A DNA stretch of 53,425 nucleotides from an uncultured Flavobacteriales bacterium (GTDB taxonomy: Bacteria; Bacteroidota; Bacteroidia; Palsa-965): the NCBI GenBank assembly GCA_903873905.1, contig CAIQQJ010000012.1:1-53425 (forward strand), read 5' to 3'. Both the position numbers and the translations under genes were made by a program. The stretch's first letter is position 1; every line of letters starts with the position of its first letter. This document shows positions 44,796-53,045 of this stretch, piece after piece. Under the pieces are notes generated by a model. It searched no databases. It had not been told where the DNA came from and worked only from the letters and a program-made list of their open reading frames with translations.

Positions 44796-44943
44796 CCCCA
44801 AGATAAATCTTGGGGTTATGGGATACTCGCGTGAGGGATAGTAGCGGAAAGCCCGAAGCGCGTTTGCGGATGCGAGGCCGGACTTGCAGCGGATAGCCCG
44901 ACCCCCAATCCCAACAGTACTGTTGGGATTGGGGGACACGCCC
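44796..44943 (-). repeat. Dispersed intergenic element, copy D (longest, two hairpins)
   Basis: Read on the minus strand it starts GGGCGTGTCC, has a perfect 34-nt palindrome (44902-44935, 17-bp arms), the left module GTCGGGCTATCCGCTGCAAG, the right module GGGCTTTCCGCTACTATCCC then TCACGC, and ends in the hairpin CCCCAAGAT-TT-ATCTTGGGG (44796-44815) shared with copy A. It lies between pdxA (30 nt from its start) and the 3' end of the gene at 45046. Confidence 0.85.
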
Positions 44944-45015
44944 TCAAAATTATTATTTACAAAGGACTACTTTTTAATTCAACATTCATCGTACAAACGG
45001 AATATTTATAAAGAG

Positions 45016-45037
45016 TGTTCTCGACTACGCTCGAACA
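45016..45037. repeat. TTCTCGACTACGCTCGAA repeat
   Basis: TGTTCTCGACTACGCTCGAA then CA, an imperfect palindrome 9 nt beyond the stop of the gene at 45046. From memory this motif recurs in many Bacteroidota genomes in intergenic positions; only one copy is in this window. Confidence 0.5.
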
Positions 45038-45045
45038 AGCGCTAT

Positions 45046-46206
45046 TTACTCTTCTGTCCAACCGATTACTGCGGAAAGATCACTATCGCCGATTGTTTTC
45101 CATTGATGAGAGGTGGAGGAATAGACTGCGGCGCCTTGCAAATAATGTTCATCACCAAGGACAATTTCATAGGGGAAAGCGATGTAACCTGTTGTGGTAA
45201 CTGCAGCTTCAGGAACCGTAAAATAGTTTCCAAGGATTTGATCACCACTCATGATTTGTCTTCCCTTTTTTTCCACTTCATAAAGTGCAATTGAAAATCC
45301 ATTTCCAGCGGAGAGAAATTGTAATTCTGAAATTTTCTTTTTGCCGAGATCTATTTTAAAATAGCCACGCGCACATTGGTAAACAATTTCATTCTCGGCA
45401 TTCTTAAAAAATTTTGAAAGGCTTCGGTTTTCAGGAAGCTGGTCAATACCTCCTATTTTTTCTTGCTCTTTAGAAGTGAAATTCACTTTCATGATTGAAA
45501 CATAATCGTGCGCAGCAGAATAATACGGATACAAAAAGTTGTCGTTGTCGATCCAGTAAATTGGACAGGTGGGTTTTGTTTTTGGAATGAGCGAAACATC
45601 TTCACCATAACCGGCATCGCGAATGATTTCAACTTTTTCTGCGGACGGTGGGTAATAATATATTTTGAAATTTTTCATTGTGCAATCGGGATGCACATCC
45701 TGACCAATGAGTGCATGAAACGTGAGTGCCTTCACTTGCGCATAAGTACCAGATTTGAGATCGAGCACGGAGTAGAATTTTCCACGCATAATATCATTGG
45801 TATAAAAAACAATGCTATCGCCGGAAGCGCGGACAAACTGATCGTGCGTATCCACTAGAATTTTTTTCTGAAGCATGTCAATCACATTTCCATATGCTGT
45901 GATGATCCAACGGTTGCGATAAATTTGATTTGGGCCAAGATCAAAACGAATTTTCGGAACGCGATCATTTGCACCTTGCGTGACCACGTCCATCACGTTT
46001 TCCATTGCGCCGATGGCACCAGCTTCGAAGGAAACCTTCTTCAAATGCACCATGTGATTTTGAGCGGCTTGTGAATCGTAAACGGCGATGATTAGAAAAT
46101 GTCTTTTCTCGCTGGCAATAAAAAATGCAGAGAAAAGAATTACGGAAACAAAAAGAAATATTCCTCCTGCGAACGCACGTCCGACGGAAGGAATTTCTTT
46201 TTTCAT
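45046..46206 (-). CDS. Membrane-anchored protein of unknown function
   Basis: A 386-residue protein I do not recognise. A short basic N-terminus and one hydrophobic segment (AFAGGIFLFVSVILFSAFFI, about 11-30) suggest a signal anchor with the rest outside the cytoplasm. The body is a series of beta-strands with recurring patterns (SIVFYTNDIMRGKFYSVLDL, PIYWIDNDNFLYPYYSAAHD, ENEIVYQCARGYFKIDLGKK, FTVPEAAVTTTGYIAFPYEI) that look like blades of a beta-propeller. No catalytic motif is seen. It starts 5 nt after the stop of the leucyl aminopeptidase gene on the same strand, so the two are probably co-translated. Confidence 0.75.
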   Translation of the reverse strand: MKKEIPSVGRAFAGGIFLFVSVILFSAFFIASEKRHFLIIAVYDSQAAQNHMVHLKKVSFEAGAIGAMENVMDVVTQGANDRVPKIRFDLGPNQIYRNRWIITAYGNVIDMLQKKILVDTHDQFVRASGDSIVFYTNDIMRGKFYSVLDLKSGTYAQVKALTFHALIGQDVHPDCTMKNFKIYYYPPSAEKVEIIRDAGYGEDVSLIPKTKPTCPIYWIDNDNFLYPYYSAAHDYVSIMKVNFTSKEQEKIGGIDQLPENRSLSKFFKNAENEIVYQCARGYFKIDLGKKKISELQFLSAGNGFSIALYEVEKKGRQIMSGDQILGNYFTVPEAAVTTTGYIAFPYEIVLGDEHYLQGAAVYSSTSHQWKTIGDSDLSAVIGWTEE

Positions 46207-46211
46207 TTTAA

Positions 46212-47648
46212 TTATGCTTTATAGTTTGACAAAAAATCGAACAAGAATCGAACGCCAACTCCTGTTCCTCCTTTGGTTCGATAAGCTTCTTTAGAAGAAA
46301 GAAAAGCAGGACCTGCAATATCGAAATGCATGAATGGAGAATTCACAAAACGTGCCAGAAATTTTCCAGCAGTAATGGAACCACCAACTGGTCCGCCGAT
46401 ATTTTTTATTTCGCCAATGTCTGATTTAATCAATTCATCGTATTCATCCCAGAAAGGAAATTCAGCAAGACGTTCGTAAACATTATTGCCGCTGACTTTC
46501 ATTTTTGCTTTTGTTTTTTCATCGGCCGTTCCCATGCAAACAATTCCATACTGACCGACCGCGGCAACAGCAGCGCCCGTGAGTGTAGAAAATTCCATGA
46601 CGAGTTCCGGACTGTATTGCTCACCATAAGCAAGTGCGTCGGCAAGAATCATTCTTCCTTCTGCATCGGTATTTAAAACTTCAACAGTGAGTCCGCTGTA
46701 CATGGTGATGATGTCGCCTGCAACATATGCGCTTCCATTTACGCGATTGTCGGTTGCAGGAACGAGCGCGATAACGTGCACAGGAAGTTTTGCTTTTGCA
46801 ATGGCCCACATGGCAGCACCAACTGCAGCGGCACCACCCATATCGCACTTCATGGTTTCCATTCCGTTGCCAACTTTGATATTGTATCCACCGGTATCAT
46901 ACACTACTCCTTTTCCAACGAGCACCACAGGTTTTTTATTTCTGTGACGAGTTGGTTTGTATTCCATGATGGTAAATGTTGGAGGAATATCGCTGCCTTT
47001 GTTGACGGCCAGCAAGCCTCCCATTTTTAAATTTTCAATTTTCTTTTTGTCGAACACTTCCACTTTAAAACCGGCTTCTTTTCCGAGGCGTTGGAATTCT
47101 TTTGAAAGTTTGACTGCGTCTAAAGTATTCGGTGGTTCATTTACAAAATTCCTTGCGGTGCAAGTTGCATCAACAATAATTTGCAGACGATTTACTTGTG
47201 TGTCTTTGATGGTTTTTGAAACGAGAATGATTTCTTTCAAGGAGTTCGTTTCCTTTTCCTTGTTCTTCATTTTGTAATGGAGAAACTGATAATTTCCCAA
47301 TGCAATTCCTTCCGCGAGTGCAAGAAGACTTTCATCTTTCTTATCCGCATCACAAATGGAAATCAATTTTATTTTGTGTTCGTTGCATGCTGCAATTAAA
47401 TTACAACCAGCTTTGCGAATGGATTCAATTGCTTTTGTTGGCGCTTCCTTTTCGCCTTTGATCAAAACAAAAACCGTTTGATTTCCATTGGAAACTTCAA
47501 TTTGTTTTCTGTCAATCGCAATTCCCTTTTTGATGGCATCGATTGCAGTTTGAGTCAATCCGAAATTTTTGAGATCGGAATTCTTTTTTGCCAGAATTAC
47601 AAGGCAATTATCTTTTGGAAGTGCGGTGGCACGTTTGAGTATGGTCAT
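46212..47648 (-). CDS. pepA: Leucyl aminopeptidase (M17 family)
   Basis: A cytosolic two-metal aminopeptidase removing N-terminal residues from peptides. The 478 residues have the M17 N-terminal domain (about 1-160) and a catalytic C-terminal domain: VLVGKGVVYDTGGYNIKVGN with the catalytic Lys and a metal Asp, MKCDMGGAAAVGAAMWAIAK, and the signature VEVLNTDAEGRMILADALAY supplying Asp/Glu ligands and the Arg. The C-terminus MHFDIAGPAFLSSKEAYRTK then GGTGVGVRFL is typical. GGYNIK replaces the more common GGISIK, a tolerated variation. It is divergent from mqnC and directly precedes the unknown gene at 45046. Confidence 0.94.
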   Translation of the reverse strand: MTILKRATALPKDNCLVILAKKNSDLKNFGLTQTAIDAIKKGIAIDRKQIEVSNGNQTVFVLIKGEKEAPTKAIESIRKAGCNLIAACNEHKIKLISICDADKKDESLLALAEGIALGNYQFLHYKMKNKEKETNSLKEIILVSKTIKDTQVNRLQIIVDATCTARNFVNEPPNTLDAVKLSKEFQRLGKEAGFKVEVFDKKKIENLKMGGLLAVNKGSDIPPTFTIMEYKPTRHRNKKPVVLVGKGVVYDTGGYNIKVGNGMETMKCDMGGAAAVGAAMWAIAKAKLPVHVIALVPATDNRVNGSAYVAGDIITMYSGLTVEVLNTDAEGRMILADALAYGEQYSPELVMEFSTLTGAAVAAVGQYGIVCMGTADEKTKAKMKVSGNNVYERLAEFPFWDEYDELIKSDIGEIKNIGGPVGGSITAGKFLARFVNSPFMHFDIAGPAFLSSKEAYRTKGGTGVGVRFLFDFLSNYKA

Positions 47649-47686
47649 AGATTGAAATTTTTTAGGACTCTAAAGTAGGGAAATTA

Positions 47687-47721
47687 ATGTGCAGATGTGC
47701 AGATTACAAATGTGCAGATTT
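47687..47721. repeat. Iterated TGTGCAGAT word array
   Basis: Three ATGTGCAGAT-like words (ATGTGCAG, ATGTGCAGATTACAA, ATGTGCAGATTT) in the pepA-mqnC divergent gap, followed directly by the G-rich array at 47729-47768. Confidence 0.6.
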
Positions 47722-47728
47722 AGGAAAA

Positions 47729-47768
47729 GGGACGAGGGAGGAGGGAAAGGGGGCGAGGGACAAGTGGG
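47729..47768 (+). other. G-quadruplex-capable G-run array
   Basis: Six plus-strand G-runs at 47729-47731, 47736-47738, 47743-47745, 47749-47753, 47757-47759 and 47766-47768, with loops of 3-6 nt, a motif able to form a G-quadruplex. It is strikingly G-rich for this AT-rich DNA and lies about 25-60 nt upstream of the mqnC promoter, in the pepA-mqnC divergent region. Confidence 0.6.
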
Positions 47769-47792
47769 TTGAGAATTAGTTGATTTAGAGTA

Positions 47793-47820
47793 TTTGGAAT
47801 TGAAAAAACATTGACCTTTG
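47793..47820 (+). promoter_or_regulatory. Promoter of mqnC (leaderless start)
   Basis: TTTG (47793-47796), 16 nt, then GACCTTTG (47813-47820), one mismatch from TAnnTTTG. The ATG at 47825 follows 4 nt later, implying a leaderless transcript. Confidence 0.5.
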
Positions 47821-47824
47821 TTTT

Positions 47825-48952
47825 ATGAAGACTGACCTTTTATTGAAACGTGCCTTGGATTTTGAATTTCTCACTGCGGAGGAAGGTGTTTTTCTTTTTG
47901 AAAATGCCGCTACAGCAGAATTGATGTTTGTGGCGAATGAATTGCGAAAAAAGAAAAAAAACAATTCCAACAAAGTTACTTGGATCATTGACAGAAATCT
48001 GAATACCACCAATGTTTGCATTGCAAATTGCAAGTTCTGTAATTTCTATCGCATACCAGGACATGAAGAAGCGTACATCACGGATATTGCTTCCTACAAA
48101 AAGAAAATTGAAGAAACTTTCCGTTATGGTGGAGAACAATTATTACTGCAAGGCGGACATCATCCTGATTTGGGATTGAAATATTATGTGGATTTGTTTC
48201 GTGAATTGAAAAAACTTTTTCCAAAATTAAAATTGCATTCACTTGGACCTCCAGAAATTGCGCACATCACCAAATTGGAGAAAAGTACGCACACAGAAGT
48301 TTTAAAAGCGTTGATGGAAGCAGGACTCGATTCATTGCCGGGGGCTGGTGCAGAAATTTTAAATGATCGTGTTCGAAGATTGATTTCAAAAGGAAAATGT
48401 TCTGGAAGAGAATGGTTGGATGTGATGCGAGCGGCTCACCAATTGAAATTGACAACCTCTGCAACAATGATGTTTGGACATATTGAAACCATTTACGAAC
48501 GTTTCGAACATTTGGTTTTATTGCGACAAGTTCAGAGTGAAAAACCCGCTGATGCGAAAGGATTTCTTGCTTTCATTCCATGGCCGTTTCAGGATGATGG
48601 AACATTATTGCGTCGTGTGAAAGGCGTGACGAATAATGTAACAGGCGATGAATACATTCGCATGATTGCCATGAGCAGAATTATGTTGCCGAACGTTGAA
48701 AATATTCAAGCTTCTTGGCTGACTGTTGGAAAAGAAATTGCACAATTGTGTTTGCATGCCGGCGCTAATGATTTCGGTTCAATCATGATTGAGGAAAATG
48801 TTGTTTCTGTTGCTGGCGCTCCACACCGATTCACTTACAAGGGAATTATGGCGGCAATTCAGGAAGCAGGATTCGAGCCACAATTGAGAACACAACAATA
48901 TGCAGAGCGTGAATTGCCTGTGAATATTGAAGAGCAAGTGATTAATTATTAG
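47825..48952 (+). CDS. mqnC: Cyclic dehypoxanthinyl futalosine synthase (radical SAM)
   Basis: MqnC is the radical SAM enzyme that cyclises dehypoxanthine futalosine in the futalosine route to menaquinone. The 375-residue protein has the cluster-binding motif NVCIANCKFCNFYR (CX3CX2C), preceded by WIIDRNLNTTNVC, and family regions LLQGGHHPDLGLKYY, SLGPPEIAHI, GAGAEIL, MMFGHIETIYERFEHL, GFLAFIPWPFQ, and IQASWLTVGKEIAQLCLHAG with AGANDFGSIMIEENVVSVAG. MqnE is the nearest alternative, but RNLNTTNVCIANC fits MqnC better. No other mqn gene is in the window. It stands alone after a leaderless-type promoter, and the menaquinol it helps make feeds the act complex encoded upstream. Confidence 0.93.
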   Translation: MKTDLLLKRALDFEFLTAEEGVFLFENAATAELMFVANELRKKKKNNSNKVTWIIDRNLNTTNVCIANCKFCNFYRIPGHEEAYITDIASYKKKIEETFRYGGEQLLLQGGHHPDLGLKYYVDLFRELKKLFPKLKLHSLGPPEIAHITKLEKSTHTEVLKALMEAGLDSLPGAGAEILNDRVRRLISKGKCSGREWLDVMRAAHQLKLTTSATMMFGHIETIYERFEHLVLLRQVQSEKPADAKGFLAFIPWPFQDDGTLLRRVKGVTNNVTGDEYIRMIAMSRIMLPNVENIQASWLTVGKEIAQLCLHAGANDFGSIMIEENVVSVAGAPHRFTYKGIMAAIQEAGFEPQLRTQQYAERELPVNIEEQVINY

Positions 48953-49098
48953 TCGCAAATTTCAATGACTAGGTGTGACAATTATCACTTCGCATCCTCA
49001 CAAAAAATCACAATTGCAATCATTATAAGAGGTGATTTCCAAGTAAATCAACCATTTATGGCGTCAATTCTTCCACCTGTAAAAGCGTGATTTTGCCA

Positions 49099-49129
49099 TT
49101 GCTTTTAGAGGAAAAGATGAATACCTTTG
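49099..49129 (+). promoter_or_regulatory. Promoter of the lipoprotein at 49153
   Basis: TTG (49099-49101), 20 nt, then TACCTTTG (49122-49129), exact consensus and ideal spacing. The start codon at 49153 follows a leader of about 18 nt, which excludes the in-frame ATG at 49087. Confidence 0.7.
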
Positions 49130-49152
49130 AAGGTACGTCAAGTATAATTGCA

Positions 49153-49629
49153 ATGAAATTGATTCGCGGAATTTTCTTTTTTGTTTTGTTTGGATTGCTC
49201 TTTTTCGGATGCAAACCACAACCAACTTTTCCAGTTGAGCCTGTTTTGACTTTTAGCAAATTCTTGCAACCAACAGGTTCCGATTCTCTTCGCATTGTTT
49301 TTTCTTTTACTGATGGAGACGGTGACATTGGCGTTTCACAGACAGACACCGACTCCAACATGGTAGTAACTGTTTACGTTCCTGATGCAACAGGACATTT
49401 TGTTGTACTTGATAACATCAATACACCACAAGCGGATTCCATCATGTACACGTATCGCATTCCACATCTTACCGCAGGGCAAGTTGGATTGGAAGGAGAT
49501 ATTTATGTTACGAATGAACATAAATCTTTTATCGGAAGAGACACTTTGCAATTCAATGCTTTTCTTCTTGATCAAGCACATCACAAGAGCAATTTAGTCA
49601 GAACACAAACCGTTATTCTGACGCATTAA
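49153..49629 (+). CDS. Lipoprotein of unknown function
   Basis: A 158-residue lipoprotein. The start at 49153 gives a signal MKLIRGIFFFVLFGLLFFGC with lipobox FFGC (C20); the promoter just upstream supports it. The mature part is beta-rich with an Ig/cadherin-like acidic turn, SFTDGDGDIGVSQTDTDSN, common in Bacteroidota lipoproteins, and RDTLQFNAFLLDQAHHKSNL towards the end. No enzymatic motif is recognised. It is 9 nt ahead of the 901-residue T9SS type B protein and is probably co-transcribed with it; a partner role at the cell surface is possible but unproven. Confidence 0.8.
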   Translation: MKLIRGIFFFVLFGLLFFGCKPQPTFPVEPVLTFSKFLQPTGSDSLRIVFSFTDGDGDIGVSQTDTDSNMVVTVYVPDATGHFVVLDNINTPQADSIMYTYRIPHLTAGQVGLEGDIYVTNEHKSFIGRDTLQFNAFLLDQAHHKSNLVRTQTVILTH

Positions 49630-49638
49630 TTTTTTTTC

Positions 49639-52344
49639 ATGAAACGTTTTATTCTACTTGCTTTTTGTTTTGTGTTTGCTGCTCCATACTTGTGGGCGAC
49701 ACATAACATTGCAGGAGATATTACAGTTCGGTGCGTGAGTGGAAATTCCTATGAAGTAACAGTTTCCACCTACACCAATACACAAAGCCAAGCTGATCGT
49801 TGTGAACTCACAATTTACTGGGGAGACAATACCTCCTCTGTAATTAGTAGGATGAATGGCCCTTCGGGCTCATGTGCACCTGCAACCATGGGATATGTCT
49901 TAAGTGCACAAGGCTTTCCACTTGCCAAACAAAATTTTTATAAAGGCACACACAACTATCCAGGCGCTGGTACTTATCGATTATTCATCAAAGATCCGAA
50001 TCGTGTAGCTGGAATTATTAATATTCCAAATTCAGTCAATGAACCTTTTTATCTAGAAACTGAAATTACCATTGATCCGAATATTGGATGTAATTCCACT
50101 CCCTATCTCACCACCATTCCTCTTGACAAAGCATGCATTCATCATTGCTATTATCACAATCCAGGTGCTGTTGATCCGGATGGCGACAGTCTTTCCTATC
50201 ACATTGGTGATTGTTTGGATACTTTGGGAAATCCAATTCCTGGATATACACTTCCCAATGTACTCGGCGGTGGATCACTTTCCATTGATGCCGTGACGGG
50301 AGATCTTGCATGGTGTTCGCCACAGGTTTACGGGAAATATAATCTCTGCATTTACATTGACGAATGGAAAATGTTTGGCAATGGACATCGTTACAAAATC
50401 GGAACGGTCATTCGAGATATGTCGATTGATGTTATTCAGAATTGCAACAACAACAATCCTGAAATTCCTCCTTTGCCTGACCTTTGTGTGGATGCCGGCA
50501 ACACGGTGAATTTTAGTTTCCCCGTTACAGATCCTGATTTTGATCTTGTAAAACTGCAAGGTTATGGTGGGCCATTCAATATTCTTCCTGCAGCGACACT
50601 AACTCCAAATAATAGTTTTCAAGCTACGCCCTATTCTCCGGATGCAATTTTTAATTGGCCAACTACTTGCGACCGCGTTCGATTGCAACCTTGGATTGTT
50701 ACTTTCAAAGCAACCGATAATGGCGTGCCTCCACTTTCAGATATTGAATCTGTAAATATTACAGTGGTTTCTCCAGGACCTGCTTTTTTGAATGCAAATC
50801 CGCAAGGCTCACAAATGAATTTGGATTGGGGAATAAATCCTTGCGATCCGGCAACGAATTTCTGTAAGGGGTATAAAATTTATCGTCGACAAGGACCGAG
50901 TGGATGGACACATTCCCAATGCGAAACGGGTGTTCCTGCCTACACAGGCTTTGTTCAAATTGGAACGGTTTCCGGAATAAATAATTTGACTTTCATTGAT
51001 AATAATGGTGGCGCAGGACTCATTCCTGGTGTTGATTATTGTTATCGCGTTTGTGCTTATTTCAATGATGGCGCAGAAAGCTACGCATCACCTGAAGCTT
51101 GCGCAGAATTAAAGCGTGATGTTCCTGTTATTACAAATGTGGATGTCATGACAACTGGCTCTAATGACAATATGTATGTGCATTGGATTAACGCACTTGC
51201 AAATGGATTTGATTTTGACACCATCGCGCATCCAGGTCCGTGGGTTTTGACACTGCAACGCGCAAGAGGATTTACATTTACAAATCCTGTTTTTGTCACA
51301 ACATTTACAGCTGCCATTTTTTCAAATTTGCCCACTTCCTATTTTGACACGGGATTAAATACAATTGATTCCGCATATACCTATCGATTGAGTTTTTATG
51401 GAGCAAATGGATTGGACACACTTGGTTTCTGTCAACCTGCTTCATCTGTTTTCTTGCACACGCACGCATCTGACAATACCGTTTCATTGACTTGGCAATA
51501 TGCAGTTCCATGGACAAATTTTGAGTATGCTATTTACCGTTACAACAACATCACAACCGTTTGGGATTCAATAGCACTTGCACCTGCTGGTAATGCGTAT
51601 GTGGATGACAGTTTGCAAAACGATGTTCAATATTGTTATTACATCACGGCACACGGTTCTTATTTCAATCCACTATTGCCTCCAGTGATGTACAATCGCT
51701 CACAACGAATTTGTGCAACGCCACATGATTCAACAGCACCATGCGCACCACATTTGCTTGTCAATTCAGATTGTTTTGCCGGAATTAATCAATTGGTCTG
51801 GACGAATCCGATGCATATGAATTGCGGAACTGATGATGTTGTTTCTTACAATATTTATTTTGCAGCAATAGAAGGTGACCCATTAACACTTATTGCCACA
51901 GTAAATTTATCAAGCGACACCACAATTATTTTCAGCAACTTGACATCTGTAGCAGGATGTTATGCTGTAACCGCACTTGACACTTTTTCAAATGAAAGTG
52001 TATACAGCAATCAGATTTGTTTGGATAATTGTCCGGAATATATTTTACCAAACGTGTTCACTCCAAATGGAGATAATACGAATGATTATTTCATTCCATT
52101 CCCATATCGATACATCAAAGATGTGGATGTGAAAATTTATGATCGTTGGGGCGTTTTACTTTTCGAAACAACAGACCCAAATATTCATTGGGATGGGCGG
52201 GATATGACATCGCATAAACTTTGTACTGACGGTGTTTATTATTACACCTGCATTGTCAATGAAATTCATCTGACAGGAATTGTGCCGCGCGAGTTAAAAG
52301 GATTTGTGCATCTCTTTGGAAAAGATGTGGGACAGTTCCATTAA
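49639..52344 (+). CDS. Large surface protein with T9SS type B (CHU_C/gliding-motility) tail
   Basis: A 901-residue exported protein. The signal peptide ends LWATHN. The N-terminal about 260 residues form the HNIAGDITVRC-type domain that opens many Bacteroidota gliding-associated proteins. The middle has Ig/fibronectin-like modules rich in Cys and aromatic residues (YKIYRRQGPSGW, YCYRVCAYFNDGAESY, FEYAIYRYNN, YCYYITAHG). The C-terminal about 90 residues are the type B sorting domain: LPNVFTPNGDNTNDYFIPFP, VKIYDRWGVLLFETTDPNIH, WDGRDMTSHKLCTDGVYYY. Type B tails direct T9SS export, often without lipid attachment. It follows the 158-residue lipoprotein by 9 nt and precedes ribE by 30 nt. Confidence 0.92.
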   Translation: MKRFILLAFCFVFAAPYLWATHNIAGDITVRCVSGNSYEVTVSTYTNTQSQADRCELTIYWGDNTSSVISRMNGPSGSCAPATMGYVLSAQGFPLAKQNFYKGTHNYPGAGTYRLFIKDPNRVAGIINIPNSVNEPFYLETEITIDPNIGCNSTPYLTTIPLDKACIHHCYYHNPGAVDPDGDSLSYHIGDCLDTLGNPIPGYTLPNVLGGGSLSIDAVTGDLAWCSPQVYGKYNLCIYIDEWKMFGNGHRYKIGTVIRDMSIDVIQNCNNNNPEIPPLPDLCVDAGNTVNFSFPVTDPDFDLVKLQGYGGPFNILPAATLTPNNSFQATPYSPDAIFNWPTTCDRVRLQPWIVTFKATDNGVPPLSDIESVNITVVSPGPAFLNANPQGSQMNLDWGINPCDPATNFCKGYKIYRRQGPSGWTHSQCETGVPAYTGFVQIGTVSGINNLTFIDNNGGAGLIPGVDYCYRVCAYFNDGAESYASPEACAELKRDVPVITNVDVMTTGSNDNMYVHWINALANGFDFDTIAHPGPWVLTLQRARGFTFTNPVFVTTFTAAIFSNLPTSYFDTGLNTIDSAYTYRLSFYGANGLDTLGFCQPASSVFLHTHASDNTVSLTWQYAVPWTNFEYAIYRYNNITTVWDSIALAPAGNAYVDDSLQNDVQYCYYITAHGSYFNPLLPPVMYNRSQRICATPHDSTAPCAPHLLVNSDCFAGINQLVWTNPMHMNCGTDDVVSYNIYFAAIEGDPLTLIATVNLSSDTTIIFSNLTSVAGCYAVTALDTFSNESVYSNQICLDNCPEYILPNVFTPNGDNTNDYFIPFPYRYIKDVDVKIYDRWGVLLFETTDPNIHWDGRDMTSHKLCTDGVYYYTCIVNEIHLTGIVPRELKGFVHLFGKDVGQFH

Positions 52345-52374
52345 TTTCAAATTGTATTTCCACACAACCACATT

Positions 52375-52959
52375 ATGTTTACAGGAATTGTAGAGGCTAC
52401 CGGAAAAGTTATAGGAAGAAAAGTAGAAAATGGCAATGTTCATTTTTCAATAGAAGCTCCATTTATTTCTGAAATAAAAGTGGATCAAAGTATTGCGCAT
52501 AACGGCGCTTGCCTCACTGCAACTGAAATTCACGAAAAGCATTATGTGGTCACCGCAATTGCTGAAACTTTACGCAAAACCAACCTGGGAGAGTTGGCAG
52601 TCGGTGATGTAATCAATCTCGAACGTTGCATGAAAATTGGTGATCGGCTCGATGGGCATATGGTGCAAGGCCATGTCGATACGACTGCAACTTGTTTGGA
52701 AATAAAAGAAGACAATGGAAGTTATCTCTTTCGTTTTTCCTTCGATGAAAAAATTGGATTGACCGTTTCAAAAGGTTCAATAACAATTAACGGCGTTAGT
52801 CTTACGGTTGTAGATTCTTTTCCCGGAGAGTTGTCCGTTGCAATTATTCCTTACACCTTTCAAAACACTAATTTTCATTTGCTAAAGAAGGATGATAAAG
52901 TCAATTTGGAATTTGATATTGTTGGAAAATATGTTGCCGCGATGATGAACAGAAATTAG
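52375..52959 (+). CDS. ribE: Riboflavin synthase alpha chain
   Basis: This enzyme converts two 6,7-dimethyl-8-ribityllumazine molecules into riboflavin plus a pyrimidine. The 194 residues form two tandem lumazine-binding barrels. Repeat one starts MFTGIVEATGKVIG and has VDQSIAHNGACLTATEI; repeat two has GDRLDGHMVQGHVDTTATCL, SKGSITINGVSLTVVD and YTFQNTNFHLLKKDDKVNLE. The N-terminal MFTGIVE is invariant in the family. It stands 30 nt after the T9SS type B gene with no terminator between, so it may be partly co-transcribed with it. Confidence 0.97.
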   Translation: MFTGIVEATGKVIGRKVENGNVHFSIEAPFISEIKVDQSIAHNGACLTATEIHEKHYVVTAIAETLRKTNLGELAVGDVINLERCMKIGDRLDGHMVQGHVDTTATCLEIKEDNGSYLFRFSFDEKIGLTVSKGSITINGVSLTVVDSFPGELSVAIIPYTFQNTNFHLLKKDDKVNLEFDIVGKYVAAMMNRN

Positions 52960-53019
52960 TGGTTTCTATATAGAAATGCCCCTTATTCCTTCTCGCCTGT
53001 CCCTTGCCACATTTTAAGC

Positions 53020-53027
53020 TACCTTTG
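53020..53027 (+). promoter_or_regulatory. -7 box of the repeat-rich basic protein
   Basis: TACCTTTG matches the -7 consensus exactly, 18 nt before the ATG at 53046. A TTG lies 13 nt upstream, closer than usual. Confidence 0.55.
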
Positions 53028-53045
53028 CACCATATCAAAAGCAAT

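Noticed and set aside
49056-49361. A 101-codon minus-strand frame over the lipoprotein gene
   Set aside because: Antisense to a gene with a consensus promoter, lipobox and operon partner; no signal or domain in the reverse frame.
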